Positions 1-11,282 of a stretch of 64,000 bases of DNA are shown here, piece by piece. Each line of letters opens with the position of its first letter. Position 1 is the first letter of the stretch. Made by a program: the position numbers and the translations under genes. Source of the DNA: Setophaga petechia (Eukaryota > Chordata > Aves > Passeriformes > Parulidae); contig JANCRA010000114.1 in assembly GCA_024362935.1 (NCBI GenBank), forward strand, positions 62,001-126,000, read 5' to 3'. Below the pieces are notes generated by a model. That model saw nothing but the letters and a program-made list of their open reading frames with translations. It had not been told where the DNA came from and ran no database searches.

Positions 1-3000
1 CCAGGAGCAGCAGCAGCGCCGGCCCCTTCCCGCCTGCTCCTGCCTCGGCTCCCAAGGGCTTTTTCCAGCTCAGTTCTGGACTAGAGCAGCAATCACCCAC
101 ACACAGCCCTGACTCCTCAGGGCCCGCCTGTGCTGCCCTGAATCGGCCCTCAGAGAAAGAAAGGATCGGGTTCCAGTGCTGTTTTCAGCTCTGTTTGACT
201 CACCCTGAGGTGACAGCAGGAGGCTGCTGCTGCCTTTGCCTTGAGAATTGGAGATCACAGCTGCTCTTGGCCCTCTTCTACTTGCCACCTGAATTTTATC
301 CATAAAACTGCCTCTTTCAGTTGGTGCTGTCCACGGTACTTTCATGACAGTGAAGTCAGTGTTTTTTTCACAGGAACAAAGATCAGCAGATACTGGAATG
401 CCCACCAGCCCCTAAGGCAAGGGGAATTAAAGTCACACAGGCCACATTTGCAGGGTTCAAACACAGTCCTGTAGCTGACACTGTTGAAATAGAATAAACT
501 GACGGAGGCCAGCACAGAAATTGCCTCCACAGTGTGGAATTAAATTTAAAAATCCACCGGGAGAAAGAGAAACCAGAACTTCTCGACTCCCTTCATTTCT
601 CCTTCCCAGCAGCAGGAAACGTAGGTGCCCAGAGGTGTTTTGCACTGCTGCTGCCCCCAGTTTGAGCCCAGGCTCTGCCCAGTCCCAGCGGAAACCTGAG
701 CCCAGCCCAGGGAGCACAGCGCACGCAGGGCCAGGCCCAGAGCCCCAGGCACGGCCGCCCGTTGCGGGGCAGTGGCGCAGACGGAATGTCCTGCGGCCCA
801 AACCTCCTGCTCCTGCCACACAGCGCCAGGGCTCACCCCCTCCTCCTCCTCTCCCAGCACCGCACAAATTCCAGCTCGGAGGAGGCTTCCCCAGAGAGGG
901 CTCCGGCTCCTGTTCCAGCCTGAGTGTCCCTGCAGAGGAACAGGGCATCTTTCAGGCACTTCCACAAGCTCAGGGCTCTCACTTCATGGGGAATGTGGGA
1001 TGCAAATGGCCTTTTTCAGAAAGCCAAAAGCCAAGGGAATGGAGTGGATATTACTAGAAACAACTAGTAATATCCACTTCTTTTACAGAAAAAGTTCACC
1101 AAGTCATTCCCTGAATTTCTCCTTTCCAGATTCTTTCTGTCACCTAATCTTAGAGGTCCAGCTTGTTCTGGTGCTTATCATGAACTCATTGTACTCTTGA
1201 TTCATACCAGTGCATAAGATGTAGAATCCTTTAAACTGAACACAGAAACAAACTTGCTCTGGCAGCCCATTTTCATGTTCTAGATCACTTTCAAGATGTC
1301 CCCTGAGAGGTTTGAGTGATTATCGCACAACTTCTGGCTGCAGGCTCTGGGGATTCTTTCTCTGAATTCAGTCAGGCTTGTATTCCCTAACAATTCCTGG
1401 TACCACCTCCTGTTTCCTTAGCCTGGAACAGTAACAATGAAAACCTTACCTCCAATGATACAACTCCCCAGTCCACCAGGAAAAGAAAGGACATGTTGTC
1501 AAGTTCTCCAAACCTTTATCCTGCTTTGCTGCAGGAGTCATGCTGCACACACAGAGTGGAAATCCAAGAGAAGCTGCAGGTGGTGGCACATCTTGTGACA
1601 GGAGCTTGACCTCATTCTCCAGGAAATGTTCTTGAAAAGAGCAAACAGGATTACAGAAAAGATTCCTGGAAATCTGAAACAAGTTTCCAGAAGTGAAATG
1701 AAAATGGAAAGACATCATGTGAAATGTTTTCCTCCATTTATTTCTATGCTCCCCTTTTCTATCTTGCACTACTTCTCCATGCCATGAATTCCAAATGCAT
1801 CTCACCTCTAAGATCAATGACTTACCGAGTTTTAGACACTCTAAAATACCATGAGCTGCACACAGTTTGCCTTCCCCTGTTTTTGCTGGAAAGCAATGCT
1901 GGAGCAATCAGTGCAATGCTTGGGTCGGGCCTGAATCCTGCAGGCAGGGAATGTGCCCCGGCAGTGTGTGACCCTCAGCAGGGACAATGCTCAGCAGCGT
2001 TGCTGGGCTCGGTCTCCATGGAACCATGCCAGGAGCAGCTGCTGAGCTCAGGAGCCATCGCAGTCCCCGCCCTGCTCCAGAGCCCCTTGGCAGGGTGGGC
2101 TCCTGCCCTGGCTCTGTGTGCCAGGAGCCGGCAGCGCTGGGTGCAGGGAGCCCAGGGAGGGCACAGAAACGCTGGGTGAGAAATGCTGGGCACAGCGAGA
2201 TGGGCGAGTGCAGCCGGCCAGGGCAGAGGAGCGGCAGGCACAGGGGGCAGGGCCTGCAGGACACATGGCCAAGGGGAGAAACCAACAAACTTCTCAGGAG
2301 GGTGGAGAACAAACCCTTAGTTGCAAACTTCAGAGAATGAGGTACTTGGGAAATTGGAATAAACATGGAATTACAGTAAATCACTTCATAAAGCACTGAC
2401 TGAGCAAACTCTAACCTGTCCAACTTCAACTTATCCAGATTTTGAGAAGAGGAAGTCAGGAGAAGACAAAGAGGGAGACAGACATCCACAGTCAGTCTTG
2501 GATCTCAGCTGCATTGAGCTCTGGAGCTGTTGGGACATGCCAGTGTCACACCCATGTCACAGCCTGACCTGCTCTGGTCCCTCTCTCAGGTGGGGTTTTG
2601 GGGTGCCAGGGGCTTGGCAGCCACTTTGGGGCTGGGCCAGAGGCTGCAGTGGCTGGAGTGGGGCAGTGACCACCCCACCTATGCAGAACTCTCCCTGCCC
2701 CCAAGCACACACTGGAGATGTCTGGGGCCGTTCATCATTTCTCTGCTCTCCAGCACCGAGGCAATGAACTCTAGCTACAGCCCTGAGCTCATGCCCAAGG
2801 CAACCACCCCTGGCAATGGGGGTCCATGGAGCTGGTCTCAGGAAATCCCCAAGAGCTGGGTAGTGCCCCAAAACTGGCTCAGAAACGTGAGATACCTCAA
2901 AATCTCTTCAGGAATGTCAATTATTCAAAAACTCACTCAGTAACAGGCTTCCCTTCCTTTCATTACCCCCAAACTTTGGCTGTCTCATTCCAGACTCCAG

Positions 3001-3230
3001 CCCACCTCCTCAATCCCAACCCCAACCCTTCCCACCACTCCTGGACATCAAGACCCCCTTCCCAAGCCATATTTCCCCCATTTCCCACCTCCCAAACCCC
3101 ATCCCACTAATCCTGCCCCACCCAATGCCCATATCACCCCTCCTGACTTGCATCCCACTTTGCCCAATCCCCTTCCAACCCCATTTCACCCTGAGCGGCT
3201 GTGGAATCAAAGAATTTTGGGGTGGGATTG
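1..3230. other. No recognisable gene
   Basis: I see no protein family, RNA gene or complete mobile element here. Open frames of 60-190 codons occur on both strands around 0.5-1.2, 1.4-2.5 and 2.5-3.2 kb, but they overlap one another in several frames, have the composition of GC-rich non-coding DNA and show no motif. The stretch at about 2,980-3,190 is C-rich with short repeated CCCAACCC-like words. The only clear structure is a perfect hairpin at 1,043-1,078, listed separately. Confidence 0.6.
1043..1078. repeat. Perfect 15-bp inverted repeat (hairpin)
   Basis: Bases 1,043-1,057 and 1,064-1,078 are exact reverse complements separated by a 6-base A/C loop. The stem contains CTAG and ATATT and is AT-rich compared with the surroundings. 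It lies outside any gene. It could be a cruciform-prone site or the trace of a small hairpin insertion; no function is visible. Confidence 0.85.
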
Positions 3231-3633
3231 AGTAGTTTTCAGTAGCATTGAGCAGTTTTGAGCTGACAGATCAATCCCTCTCATCTTTTGGAGTGCCAAG
3301 AAATACAGACAACCAAATACATCACAACTGCCCCATATCCTCCCAGATATCTTCCAGAATCCAAGATTCCCCCAAAACACAAGTGAAATGTGAGGTTTTA
3401 GATGCCTTTGATGAATTTGTTGATTTTTACCCCAGTTTTCTGTGTTTTGAAGGGAGTGAGATAAATCAAAAGATAATTAGAGGCAAAATAAAAGGAACAC
3501 CAGCCACTTCCCACTGTGTTTTAAAAGGAATGTGGATCACCAGGGCTCTGACCAATGTGGGTCCTCCAATGGGGATGGAGTTGGAGCAGTGCACGAAGCT
3601 CTTCCTGCAGTCGGGGCTCTCACAGGGCTTCCC

Positions 3634-4542
3634 TTACTGGTGCTTCCGTTGGTGTCGGGTAAAGAACGAGCGGTCTGAGAAGCTCTTCCCACACTGGGGA
3701 CACTCGTAGGGCCTCTCCCCAGTGTGGATGCGCCGGTGGGTGACGAGGGTGGAGTTGTGCCTGAAGCCCATCCCGCAGTCGGGGCATTGGAAGGGCCTCT
3801 CCTCGGTGTGAATTCGTTTATGTACAAAGAGATGGGAGCTGGTGTGAAACCTCTTCTGACACTCAGGACACTCGTAGGGCCTCTCCCCGGTGTGGAACCT
3901 CTGGTGGACAACCAGGTCAGACCTGTGGCTGAAGCTCATCCCACATTCCAAGCACTCATAGGGCCGTTCCCCAGTGTGGATCCTCTGGTGGCAGATCAGG
4001 TTGAATCTCTTCCTGAAGCTCTTCCCACACTCCAAGCACTCATAAGGCTTCTCCTCATCATGAACCTGCCCGTGGACCACCAGCTCTGAGCTCTGGCTGA
4101 AGCTCTGTCCACCTTCCTGGCTCAGGGTGGGTCTTTCCTCCTCAGAGCACCCTGGGCTGGGTTTGGAGCCCCTGCTCCTGTGGGATCTCCAGGGATTTTC
4201 CTCCCTGTTGGATTCCTGTGCCATGGAGCTGCTCAAAATGGCCTCTTCCATGAGGTTCTGCTGTGGGGATTTGTCCTCCCTGGTCTCCATCCTCAGCTCC
4301 TTGTCTGGGGGACGAAGGACAAGGAGAGGATGGGATTTCCCTCGGTGCCAGAGGGAAGGGGAAGGAGATCCCCCCAGTGCATCCCCAGCAGGATGGGGTT
4401 GGCAGCAGGGTTGTCCTGCAGCCAGGGGCCGTGCTGGGCTGGGAGATGGAGCAGGAGAGAGGGGGAAAGGGGCACTGACTTCCTCCTCACCTGCCTGGAT
4501 GTCCTGGGACATCTTCCTCTTCCTTGCAGCCTCCTCCTTCAT
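3634..4542 (-). CDS. C2H2 zinc-finger protein, bird-type, five fingers
   Basis: Likely a nuclear DNA-binding protein. The open frame of 302 codons starts with a basic stretch ([11 protein letters not shown]) and ends in five tandem classical C2H2 fingers (residues about 167-301), joined by TGERP-type linkers (the third linker is TEERP). It probably contains a 186-base intron at 4,305-4,490: the donor reads GCAG/GTGAGG and the acceptor CCCCCAG/AC on the minus strand, and the middle part (residues about 18-79, Pro/Ser-rich) has no counterpart in family members as I recall them. Splicing would give about 240 residues. The intron length is a multiple of three without a stop, so an intron-retained form would also be open. 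After the stop, a sixth degenerate finger is still readable towards about 3,550. A pyrimidine-rich AG acceptor lies just upstream of the ATG, so a 5' exon is expected, perhaps in the CpG island near 6.35 kb. No KRAB or SCAN domain is visible. Family known, targets unknown. Confidence 0.85.
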   Translation of the reverse strand: MKEEAARKRKMSQDIQAGEEEVSAPFPLSPAPSPSPARPLAAGQPCCQPHPAGDALGGSPSPSLWHRGKSHPLLVLRPPDKELRMETREDKSPQQNLMEEAILSSSMAQESNREENPWRSHRSRGSKPSPGCSEEERPTLSQEGGQSFSQSSELVVHGQVHDEEKPYECLECGKSFRKRFNLICHQRIHTGERPYECLECGMSFSHRSDLVVHQRFHTGERPYECPECQKRFHTSSHLFVHKRIHTEERPFQCPDCGMGFRHNSTLVTHRRIHTGERPYECPQCGKSFSDRSFFTRHQRKHQ

Positions 4543-4890
4543 TCAGCCAAGGTTTGGGAATGGGAAATCCTGGTTTGGGGAAAAACAAGGTGTGAATGCC
4601 TTGGGTTGGGGATTCCTCCCGCCCAAGTCCATCTCTAGAAGTCATCTGGTGTCCATAAAAGCCTCCAAAAATCACGAGTGAATCAAAAAAAACCACCAGG
4701 AGCATCCCATTTCCAGTCTCATCCCCCTGGGGTTCTGCTGGTCCCCCGTCTCAGGTCTGCTGAGGATCCCATGGGTCCTGGGGACCGCCCTCTCCAGGGT
4801 CCTGCTTAGGGATACTGGGGGATTTTAGGTCCCCCTGTCCAGCCTCCCTCCAATCCAGCCATTTGGGGCTCCCCCATCTTCCCACTGCCC

Positions 4891-5830
4891 TGTCCTGGTT
4901 TAGGGCAAATTTGGGAGAAACCTCCAAAGGGGTTTCCTCTAAAAAGCAGATTCAAGCAGCCCTTATGCCTAACCATATCAGGAAAAGATTTCCATGGAGA
5001 AAAGTGGAAAAAGCCTGTTTATTTAACAGGCAAAGTATTCACCAGCACAAAAAAATGAACAATATTAAACAATAAAACCTCTTGCCACTACAAAAGAGAT
5101 GTTGAACTCAGAAAGTCCCTCCTTGGGCTGTAGCTTGGCTCACTCAGTCTCTTATCAGTCCCTCCAGCACTGGAAATGCCACGGCCCAGGCTCGGCCAGG
5201 TGGGCCACACATGTGCGAGGTGCCAGTGGTGCTCTGGGTGTTCAATCCAGAGCAGGTTTAAACAGCTCGAAAGAAAAAGAAAAATCACAGTCCAGAGAAC
5301 TTCTCTGTCTCAGCAAGCTAAAAACGAACTGAAAGCAAAACAGAGCTCTGTCCTGCTGTCTGTCTGACTACAGACAACTGATACCTTAGGTTTTTAGTTT
5401 TTCTGTTCTGTTTTGGTGTGCAGATTTTAGCTTTATATTAAGTGTTACTGGGATCTTCTCAGAGGGTGGTGAAGACAAAACAGTCCTGTTCCAGTTGGAG
5501 CTTCAAGGACAATCTCTTCAAACTTCAGCCCCAAAGCATAAACAACATGAAAAGAGGAGAGCAGGCAAGCAAGCGAAGAGGATGAAACTTCATAATTTGA
5601 AGCTATTAATTGGACAGTTAACTTCTATATGAAAATAGACTAAAACCTTATAAAAATGTGAGATCTTACGACTCTCTTTAGCTCCTGTCCTGGAGACGTC
5701 GAGGCAGAGCCACAACTCTGGCTTTGGTACTGCCAGGGTGTGGCCTTTGAAGACACTTAAATAAAAATTCACTTCATTCCTCTTAGCTTTGTCTGGCCTC
5801 TGTTCCAGCTCCTTAAGACATTGCAACAGT
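4891..5830 (-). mobile_element. Probable LTR-type element fragment
   Basis: The segment starts with TGTCCTGGTTTAGGG, which I recall as a word common in passerine LTR-type repeats, and has an AATAAA signal on the minus strand (TTTATT near 5,020). It is A/T-richer than its flanks and has no coding potential. The far end is uncertain; no target-site duplication was established. It sits between the zinc-finger gene and the CpG island, so it would lie inside the presumed first intron of that gene. Confidence 0.45.
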
Positions 5831-5959
5831 CCACGAGCAGGAATGTGGAGGCATGAATGCAGTTTCTGAAAACAAACCGCAGCTTCTTCCTACTCCCCTT
5901 CGCTCTCAGAACCAGCCTTAAAGGTGCAGAACTCATTTCTGGGCTAAACAGACCGATGG

Positions 5960-6760
5960 GGTACGAGCATCATGAAGTCACCCCAGGACACGCCCCTGTC
6001 AGGGTCAGGGGGTCCCGTCCCCGCCTCATCTCCGGGCTGCTGGGGGTCCCCCAGCTCCGGTATCGCCCCTTCCCCTCTCCCCGCCCCGGGGGTCCCCCGT
6101 TCCACAGCCCCGGCTCTCACGGGGATCCCCAAAACCAATGTCCCGCCCCGTCGGTACCGGGCCATCCCCACGTGGACCCCCTGGGACCCTCCGGAGGGGC
6201 GATCGCGGCTCCTCTCCCCCCGAAAAAGCTTCTCTAAGGGAGCCCGGAGATATCCGGGGCTCGAGTCCGGGATCTGCCGGCTCCGAACACTCTCCAAAAA
6301 ATCCTCCCGGAGAGCCCTGGCTGGAGCCGGGGCGAGCTCGGCCTCCGCCCTCACCTGCGGCTCGGGGCTGGGGGCGATGCTCCCGGGCAGGGGGGGCTGC
6401 AGGCTCAGCGTGCGGGCGCTGCGAGCGCCGGGATTCTCTCGCTCTGCTCCTGCTCCTCCTCTTCTCCCTCCTCTTCCTGCCGCATTTCCTCCGCTCCCAG
6501 CCCGGACCCCCCTTTCTCACCCCTCTGCCCCGCGGCCGCCGCAGCACCGGCTGCTGGGTGGGGGAGCCCCCGATCGGCCCCAGGGGTGGGCAGGGGGCTC
6601 GGGGATCCCCCCGGGGCGGATCCGTCCCCCGGCCCGAGCCCCAAATTCCGCTCCGGGGCCGCCGGGCTCTGCGGGCCCGCCTGGCAACCGGTGAGTCATC
6701 GGCGACAAAAGCTCTGGTTGGCTAGAAATTGTTTAGCGCCTCCTCTGATTGGCTGGAATT
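5960..6760. promoter_or_regulatory. CpG island, candidate promoter
   Basis: About 800 bases of very GC-rich, CpG-dense sequence, unlike the neighbouring DNA. Within it are a reverse CCAAT box (ATTGG, 6,748-6,752), an AP-1-type TGAGTCA (6,692-6,698) and strong splice-donor matches on both strands: CCGCAG/GTGAGG on the minus strand at about 6,355 and CAACCG/GTGAGT on the plus strand at 6,690. This fits a promoter with short first exons, possibly bidirectional, serving the minus-strand zinc-finger gene and perhaps formerly the plus-strand copy. The link to either gene is inference. Long frames here are composition artefacts. Confidence 0.6.
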
Positions 6761-6814
6761 GTGAAAAGCGCTACACCCTGAGCGGGTCCCTGGGTGCTGC
6801 GGAGTCCGGGCCGG

Positions 6815-6950
6815 AGACTTTTCCTATTTCTTTTGTTCTTTGAAACCTTTTCCCGATTTCTTTCTCTCCCTCTGAGAACTTTTTCCTATTTCTTTCTCTC
6901 CCTCTGAGACCTCTTTCCGATTTCTTTCTCTCCCTCTCTCCTTCCCGTGT
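6815..6950. repeat. Pyrimidine-rich tandem repeat, unit about 35 bp
   Basis: Three to four units built from CCTATTTCTTTCTCTCCCT with a GAGA-type joiner, varying at a few positions. It lies immediately beside the CpG island, on the side away from the zinc-finger gene. Confidence 0.7.
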
Positions 6951-7189
6951 CTTTTTGAGTTCAATCCAAGTTCAATCAAATCCGCAGGTTGCAGTCCCAC
7001 GCTCTCATTTGCTCCTTCACTGGGGCAGAGGCGTCTCTCCCTCGCCAACTCGTAACCCATGGGCCGGGTCCCTTCCCACCCCAATTGTTCCAGGATTCTG
7101 TCGGGGACTCGCTTCCATTTCCTCTCTCTCTCTGCTTCCACCTGGGAAGGTGCTGGAAAATGCCCGTCAAAGCCACCTTTGCTGTGTGC

Positions 7190-7900
7190 TCTGGGGCCCA
7201 CAGAGCTGCTGGACCTTGTCCCCTGGCCCTGCACAGCTCCTTGGGAGGCACGGCAGGAGCAGCACCCTGGGAGCCTCGGGAATGCCCCTCTGGGATCCAT
7301 GGCACACACTCCCAGGGGCTGGAATTGCAGTTCCCAACAAGGAAAATATGTTTGCCTGGAAGGCAAAGCTCTTAGGAAGGAGCCAAAAGCCAAGTGGAGC
7401 AAGATCCTACAGTGACATTTCACTGCCAGCCTTCATAACTTCACCCATGGTTTTTGTAGCTCTTGGATTGGGAATTAAATCAAGGCAGGGTCTTTGGTGG
7501 CAGCTGCCCTGGCTCAAGGGAGACACTGAGAGAGAAACAGAGCAGGCAAAGAGAGGAAGGGGAGAAAGGAGAACACAAACACAATCAGCTGAGAAGGTGG
7601 CACTCTGAAAAGCAAACTGAAACTGACTGAAAATGAATGGGAAAGAAAGAAATAATTTTCTAGCTTGATTTCCTATCAAGTTAGAAACACATTTCCTCTG
7701 TTTCTCACAAACCTCTTGCCAGTGTCATTCAGCACGGCTGTCAATAAGTTTTTCATTCTGGGTGGCTGTTCCAGGCTGCAACCACGAGGAAACAGGGAAT
7801 GGGGGTTTTCCTGCTCCTGGGGAGCTTGACATCCTCAGCTGAGGAGAGGAGGAGGCACCAGAAGGAAAGGGCAGCTGGGCTTCACTGTTCTGCAGGAAAT
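7190..7900 (+). repeat. Third copy of the palindrome's outer-end block
   Basis: This stretch matches about 54,650-55,350 in the same orientation and, in part, 12,000-12,310 in inverted orientation. Shared landmarks are the GCTGGACCTTGTCCCCTGG segment, the ACACAAACACAATCAGCTGAG segment and the GACATCCTCAGCTGAGGAG segment. No coding family is recognised, although several frames are open. It shows that the outermost part of the palindrome arms belongs to a locally dispersed low-copy repeat. Confidence 0.7.
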
Positions 7901-8209
7901 GGGCGGGGGGTGGGGGGGTGTGGTAATCTCTTGTCCTATCTTCAGGTGCTCTCACAGGGATGTGAGGGCTGATCCCAGAGCCCCAGGGGTCACAGTCAGG
8001 GCTGCCCTCAGGGAATGCTCACCTGGTGTTGAGGGGCAGCGTGGGAGCACCTGGATCTTGGAGCACGCAGCTGCCGCCGATGTTTGGAGGTGCCTCAGAA
8101 GGGCTGGGACGATGCCAGGGACATCCTGCAGTGACATCCCCCCTGTCCTGCTCTGGGTGAGCTCAGTCCCAAACCTGACCCTGATCCTGGTCTCAATCTC
8201 ACTCCATGT

Positions 8210-8420
8210 TCAGACACACTCACAGTTCTGTATTTAATCTCATCCCAGTCCAAGGCTTGTCTAGACCCAGATCCAATCCCAGCCCCAGCCCTAAAGCCAA
8301 TCCCATGCCTAGCATTAATCCCAATCCCAGCTCTAATCCAAATCTCAACCCCAACTCCAAACCCAGCCCCAATTCCTGCCTCTTCCTAAATCCTCAGCCC
8401 CAAACCACATCCCAGGTTCA
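8210..8420. repeat. Degenerate CCCARYCC-type repeat
   Basis: A run of short C-rich words (CCCAATCCCAGC, CCCCAACTCC, CCCAGCCCC) spaced by 6 or 12 bases, with no open frame of interest. It is too degenerate to define a unit exactly. Confidence 0.5.
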
Positions 8421-8639
8421 GCCCCTCTGGGGCTTTGGGGGTGTCTCTGTCCCTGTGAGCCCGATGATGTTTGGGTGGGGTCACAGCAGGGCTGAGAGGG
8501 ACAGAGACCCCCCCGGCCTCCCCAGGGGTGAGAAGGTCAGAGAGCCCCCCCAGCCCCGAGCAGCCTCAGCGGTGAGAGGGACACAGAGCCCCTGGTCCCC
8601 AGCCCTGCACAGGCATTGCCTGAGGCCAGAGGGATGGAG

Positions 8640-9105
8640 ACCCCCCGAGCATCCCCCAGGGTGAGGGGACAGACACCCCCGAGCATCCCCTGGGCTGAGA
8701 GGGACAGAGACTGCCCCGAGCACCCCCTGGCACAGGGGTGAGAGGGAGGGAGACCCCCCAGGCATTCCCTGGGGTGAGAATGATGGAGACCCCCTGGGGA
8801 ATGGCCTGGGGTGAGAGGGACAGGGACACCCCTGGGGAATGGCCTGGGGGGACAGGGACAGGGACACCCCCTGGGGAATGGCCTGGGGTGACAGGGACAG
8901 GGACACCCCCTGGGGAATGGCCTGGGGTGACAGGGACAGGGACACCCCCTGGGGAATGGCCTGGGGTGACAGAGACAGGGACACCCCCTGGGGAATGGCC
9001 TGGGGTGACAGGGACAGGGACACCCCCTGGGGAATGGCCTGGGGTGACAGGGACAGGAACACCCCTGGGGAATGGCCTGGGGGGACAGGGACACCCCCCA
9101 CAGCC
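8640..9105. repeat. Minisatellite, 39-bp unit
   Basis: Clean tandem copies of a 39-base unit containing GGGACAGGGACACCCC and TGGGGAATGGCCTGGGG run from about 8,800 to 9,095. More diverged copies reach back to about 8,500. Because 39 is a multiple of three and the unit lacks stops, five long frames stay open here on both strands with a 13-residue period. These are not genes. Confidence 0.9.
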
Positions 9106-10130
9106 CCTCCCAAGCATCTTCCAGAGCAAGAGGCACAGAGACCCCTCCAGCATTCACTGGGCACTCGAGAAAATAAACTTGGCAGAACTCAACTCAGCAT
9201 AAAATACTTCGATGAATATTTGATTTTCCCACAAGTCACATGTGATGAAAGTGCAAACAAATCCCAAATATTAACAAACCAACAATAGAAGCAATTATGA
9301 TGGCAATTCCAGGTTTCATCGGTTCCTGCACAGCTCCAGATCAGCTGCTGGAAGGTTCTGATAAAAGAAAAGAGGAAATTTGGCCCAACACAGATTATTA
9401 AAAAAGAAGGGGAAGCTCTCTGTAGCTGTCACAAAGGTGACAAGGATGAAGAGAAAAATGATTCTCACATTTGGTAAAGTACCCAAGTCTAGGAATTCAG
9501 GAGTTATTTGGGAATTTAGCTACTTGAGCTAAGCTTCTTGTAGAACTTTTAGCAGCCTTGTGTTCCTCATGGTGGGGTAAATGAACCTTGTCAGTCTCGC
9601 TGGTAACATTTCCTCCCTTTCCTCCAGTGATTTTAACAAACTTTTCAAGGAAGGACAACACAATATTTTCTTTACACTGGCCACCCACAACAGCGATTTT
9701 CCTCATCAATTCTCCTGTGAGTCGTGCAGAGGAAGCTGCATCCAAGTTTCCACGGGGTTCCTCCAGAAAGAACAACAACCGCATCAGAGGAGGGATCCAT
9801 GCTGTTGTCAAAGGCATTTGGGGTCAGAGAACAGTGCCCTGAACTCACTGTGCCAAAATAATGTCAAAATCTGGTTAAGAAAATTGTTAGAGGGATTCCT
9901 GTGCCCCAATTAAGGTGCTAACGAGACCAAATCCGAAGTGGGTTTTATTGCACAGTAAATGTGAGGTAGAGAGAGAGAGAGGTGGAAAGAAGGAGAAAAG
10001 GAGGGAGAGCAAGGGAGTGACAGGGACAGAGACCTCCCCTGGAGCAGGGCAAGTGTGACATTGTCCCCTGTGTGTGTGGCCTTCCCGGGGTGGCAGTTTT
10101 ACACCTGAGCCAGTTTGGGTAAGGGGGGTG
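9106..10130. other. No recognisable gene
   Basis: Mixed-composition DNA. A 106-codon minus-strand frame (9,497-9,817) reads like an ordinary protein (sequence around EEPRGNLDAASSARL) but I do not recognise it, and it has no splice or family support; it could be a decayed retroviral fragment. A short GA-rich run is present near 9,970-10,010. Otherwise I see nothing. Confidence 0.5.
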
Positions 10131-10690
10131 GTGTTCAGCCCCTGAGCAGGGATTACCCCACTGTTTCAGGCTGCAATGGAAGATGGAACCAAATGCATGT
10201 TTTCAATCCCCATCTTCATCAACTGCTATCAACAGGTGGGGCAGTGTTCTTTATCTCTTGCCTGACTCAGCCCTGATAACGCCCTCCAGGGGAGATATCT
10301 TCTGTGAATGGGCCATTGAGTGTCACTGCAGGACTGATCAAATTCCATCATCCCATTGTGGGATGCTCCGCCCAGGGGGAGGATCCAAGCATTCCTACCT
10401 GGATATAAGCTGAGGCTTTCAACACCAGGAGCACCTTGCCAACTGGATTCCCAGAGGAGAAGAGCTCCAGAACCACCACTGGACCTTCAGAGGAAGACCA
10501 GACACTTCTACAGGATCACTGCTTTGATAGAATCACATTGATCACTCCAACAGGACTGCAGCCACCATTTAATGGGACTGCTGCCACCAGCCTGACCAAC
10601 AGGGTGTCAGGTTATATCCTGACTCTGTCAGTTGAAGGCAGTGTTTCTGTATCATTGCCTTGATTGAAATTTTCTTATTAAATTGCAATT
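10130..10690 (+). mobile_element. Probable solo LTR, ERVL-like
   Basis: The segment includes a TATA-like GGATATAAGC at about 10,402 followed by AACACCAGGAGCACCTTGCC, then a block containing CTGACCAACAGGGTGTCAGG and a late ATTAAA near 10,677. This layout (TATA, transcribed R-like part, polyadenylation signal) and wording match a common passerine LTR type as I recall it. Borders and target duplication are not fixed. It lies directly upstream of the plus-strand zinc-finger copy and could act as its promoter, which is only a possibility. Confidence 0.5.
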
Positions 10691-10799
10691 CAGGCTTAGA
10701 CCCTCCCCCAGGTCTGCCTTCAAACCAGTACAAAGCTCAGTGTACTCATCCCTTGTTTTCCTCCCAAAACAGAATATCTCATTCCTAAAACTTGGCCAG

Positions 10800-11282
10800 A
10801 TGGAGGGAGAGATTTCGAGGAAGAGGAAGATGGCCCAGGAGCCCCAGGCAGGTGAGGAGGAAGTCAGTGCCCCTTTCCCCCTTTCTCCTGCTCCATCTCC
10901 CAGCCCAGCATGGTCCCTGGCTGCAGGACAACTGCTGTTCCAAACCCGTCCTGCTGGGGATGCACTGGGGGGATCTCCTTCCCCTTCCATGTGGCACGGA
11001 GGCAAATCTCATCCTCTCCTTGTCCTTCCTCTCCCAGGCAAGGAGCTGAGGATGGAGACCAGGGAGGACAAATGCGCAGGGCAGAGCCTCATCACCCACC
11101 AGCGGATTCACAATGAGAAGAGGCCCTTCCGCTGCCCCGATTGCAGGAAGGGCTTCAAGGACAACTCCAACCTCATCAGGCACCAGTGCATCCACACTGG
11201 GGAGAGGCCCTGCCAGTGTCCCCAGTGTGGGAAGAGCTTCACCCAGAGCTCTCACTTGACCAAACACAAACAGAGGCTCTGA
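10800..11282 (+). pseudogene. Truncated C2H2 zinc-finger paralogue
   Basis: A paralogue of the minus-strand gene at 3,634-4,542. It has the same 5' end ([11 protein letters not shown]), the same 186-base intron (10,852-11,037, donor GCAG/GTGAGG, acceptor CCCAG/GC), and the same [11 protein letters not shown] start of exon 2. After that start, sequence jumps to the tail of a finger (SLITHQRIH), so most of the spacer and first fingers are deleted. Only two complete fingers follow before a TGA, and the second lacks its last His. A degenerate further finger reads on to about 11,430, with a 20-base tandem duplication at about 11,340-11,380. The homology to the other gene continues into both flanks, so the pair is an inverted segmental duplication and not a processed copy. 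Probably not functional, but the short frame is intact. Confidence 0.75.

Noticed and set aside
5944..6725. Several 120-240-codon frames over the CpG island
   Set aside because: Gly/Pro/Arg/Ala-rich in all registers on both strands, as expected for GC-rich promoter DNA.
8481..9288. Five long overlapping frames with 13-residue repeats
   Set aside because: The 39-base minisatellite is a multiple of three without stops, so frames stay open on both strands automatically.
9497..9817. A 106-codon minus-strand frame as a host gene
   Set aside because: It has protein-like wording but no recognised family, no splice context and no neighbouring exon. Left unassigned.
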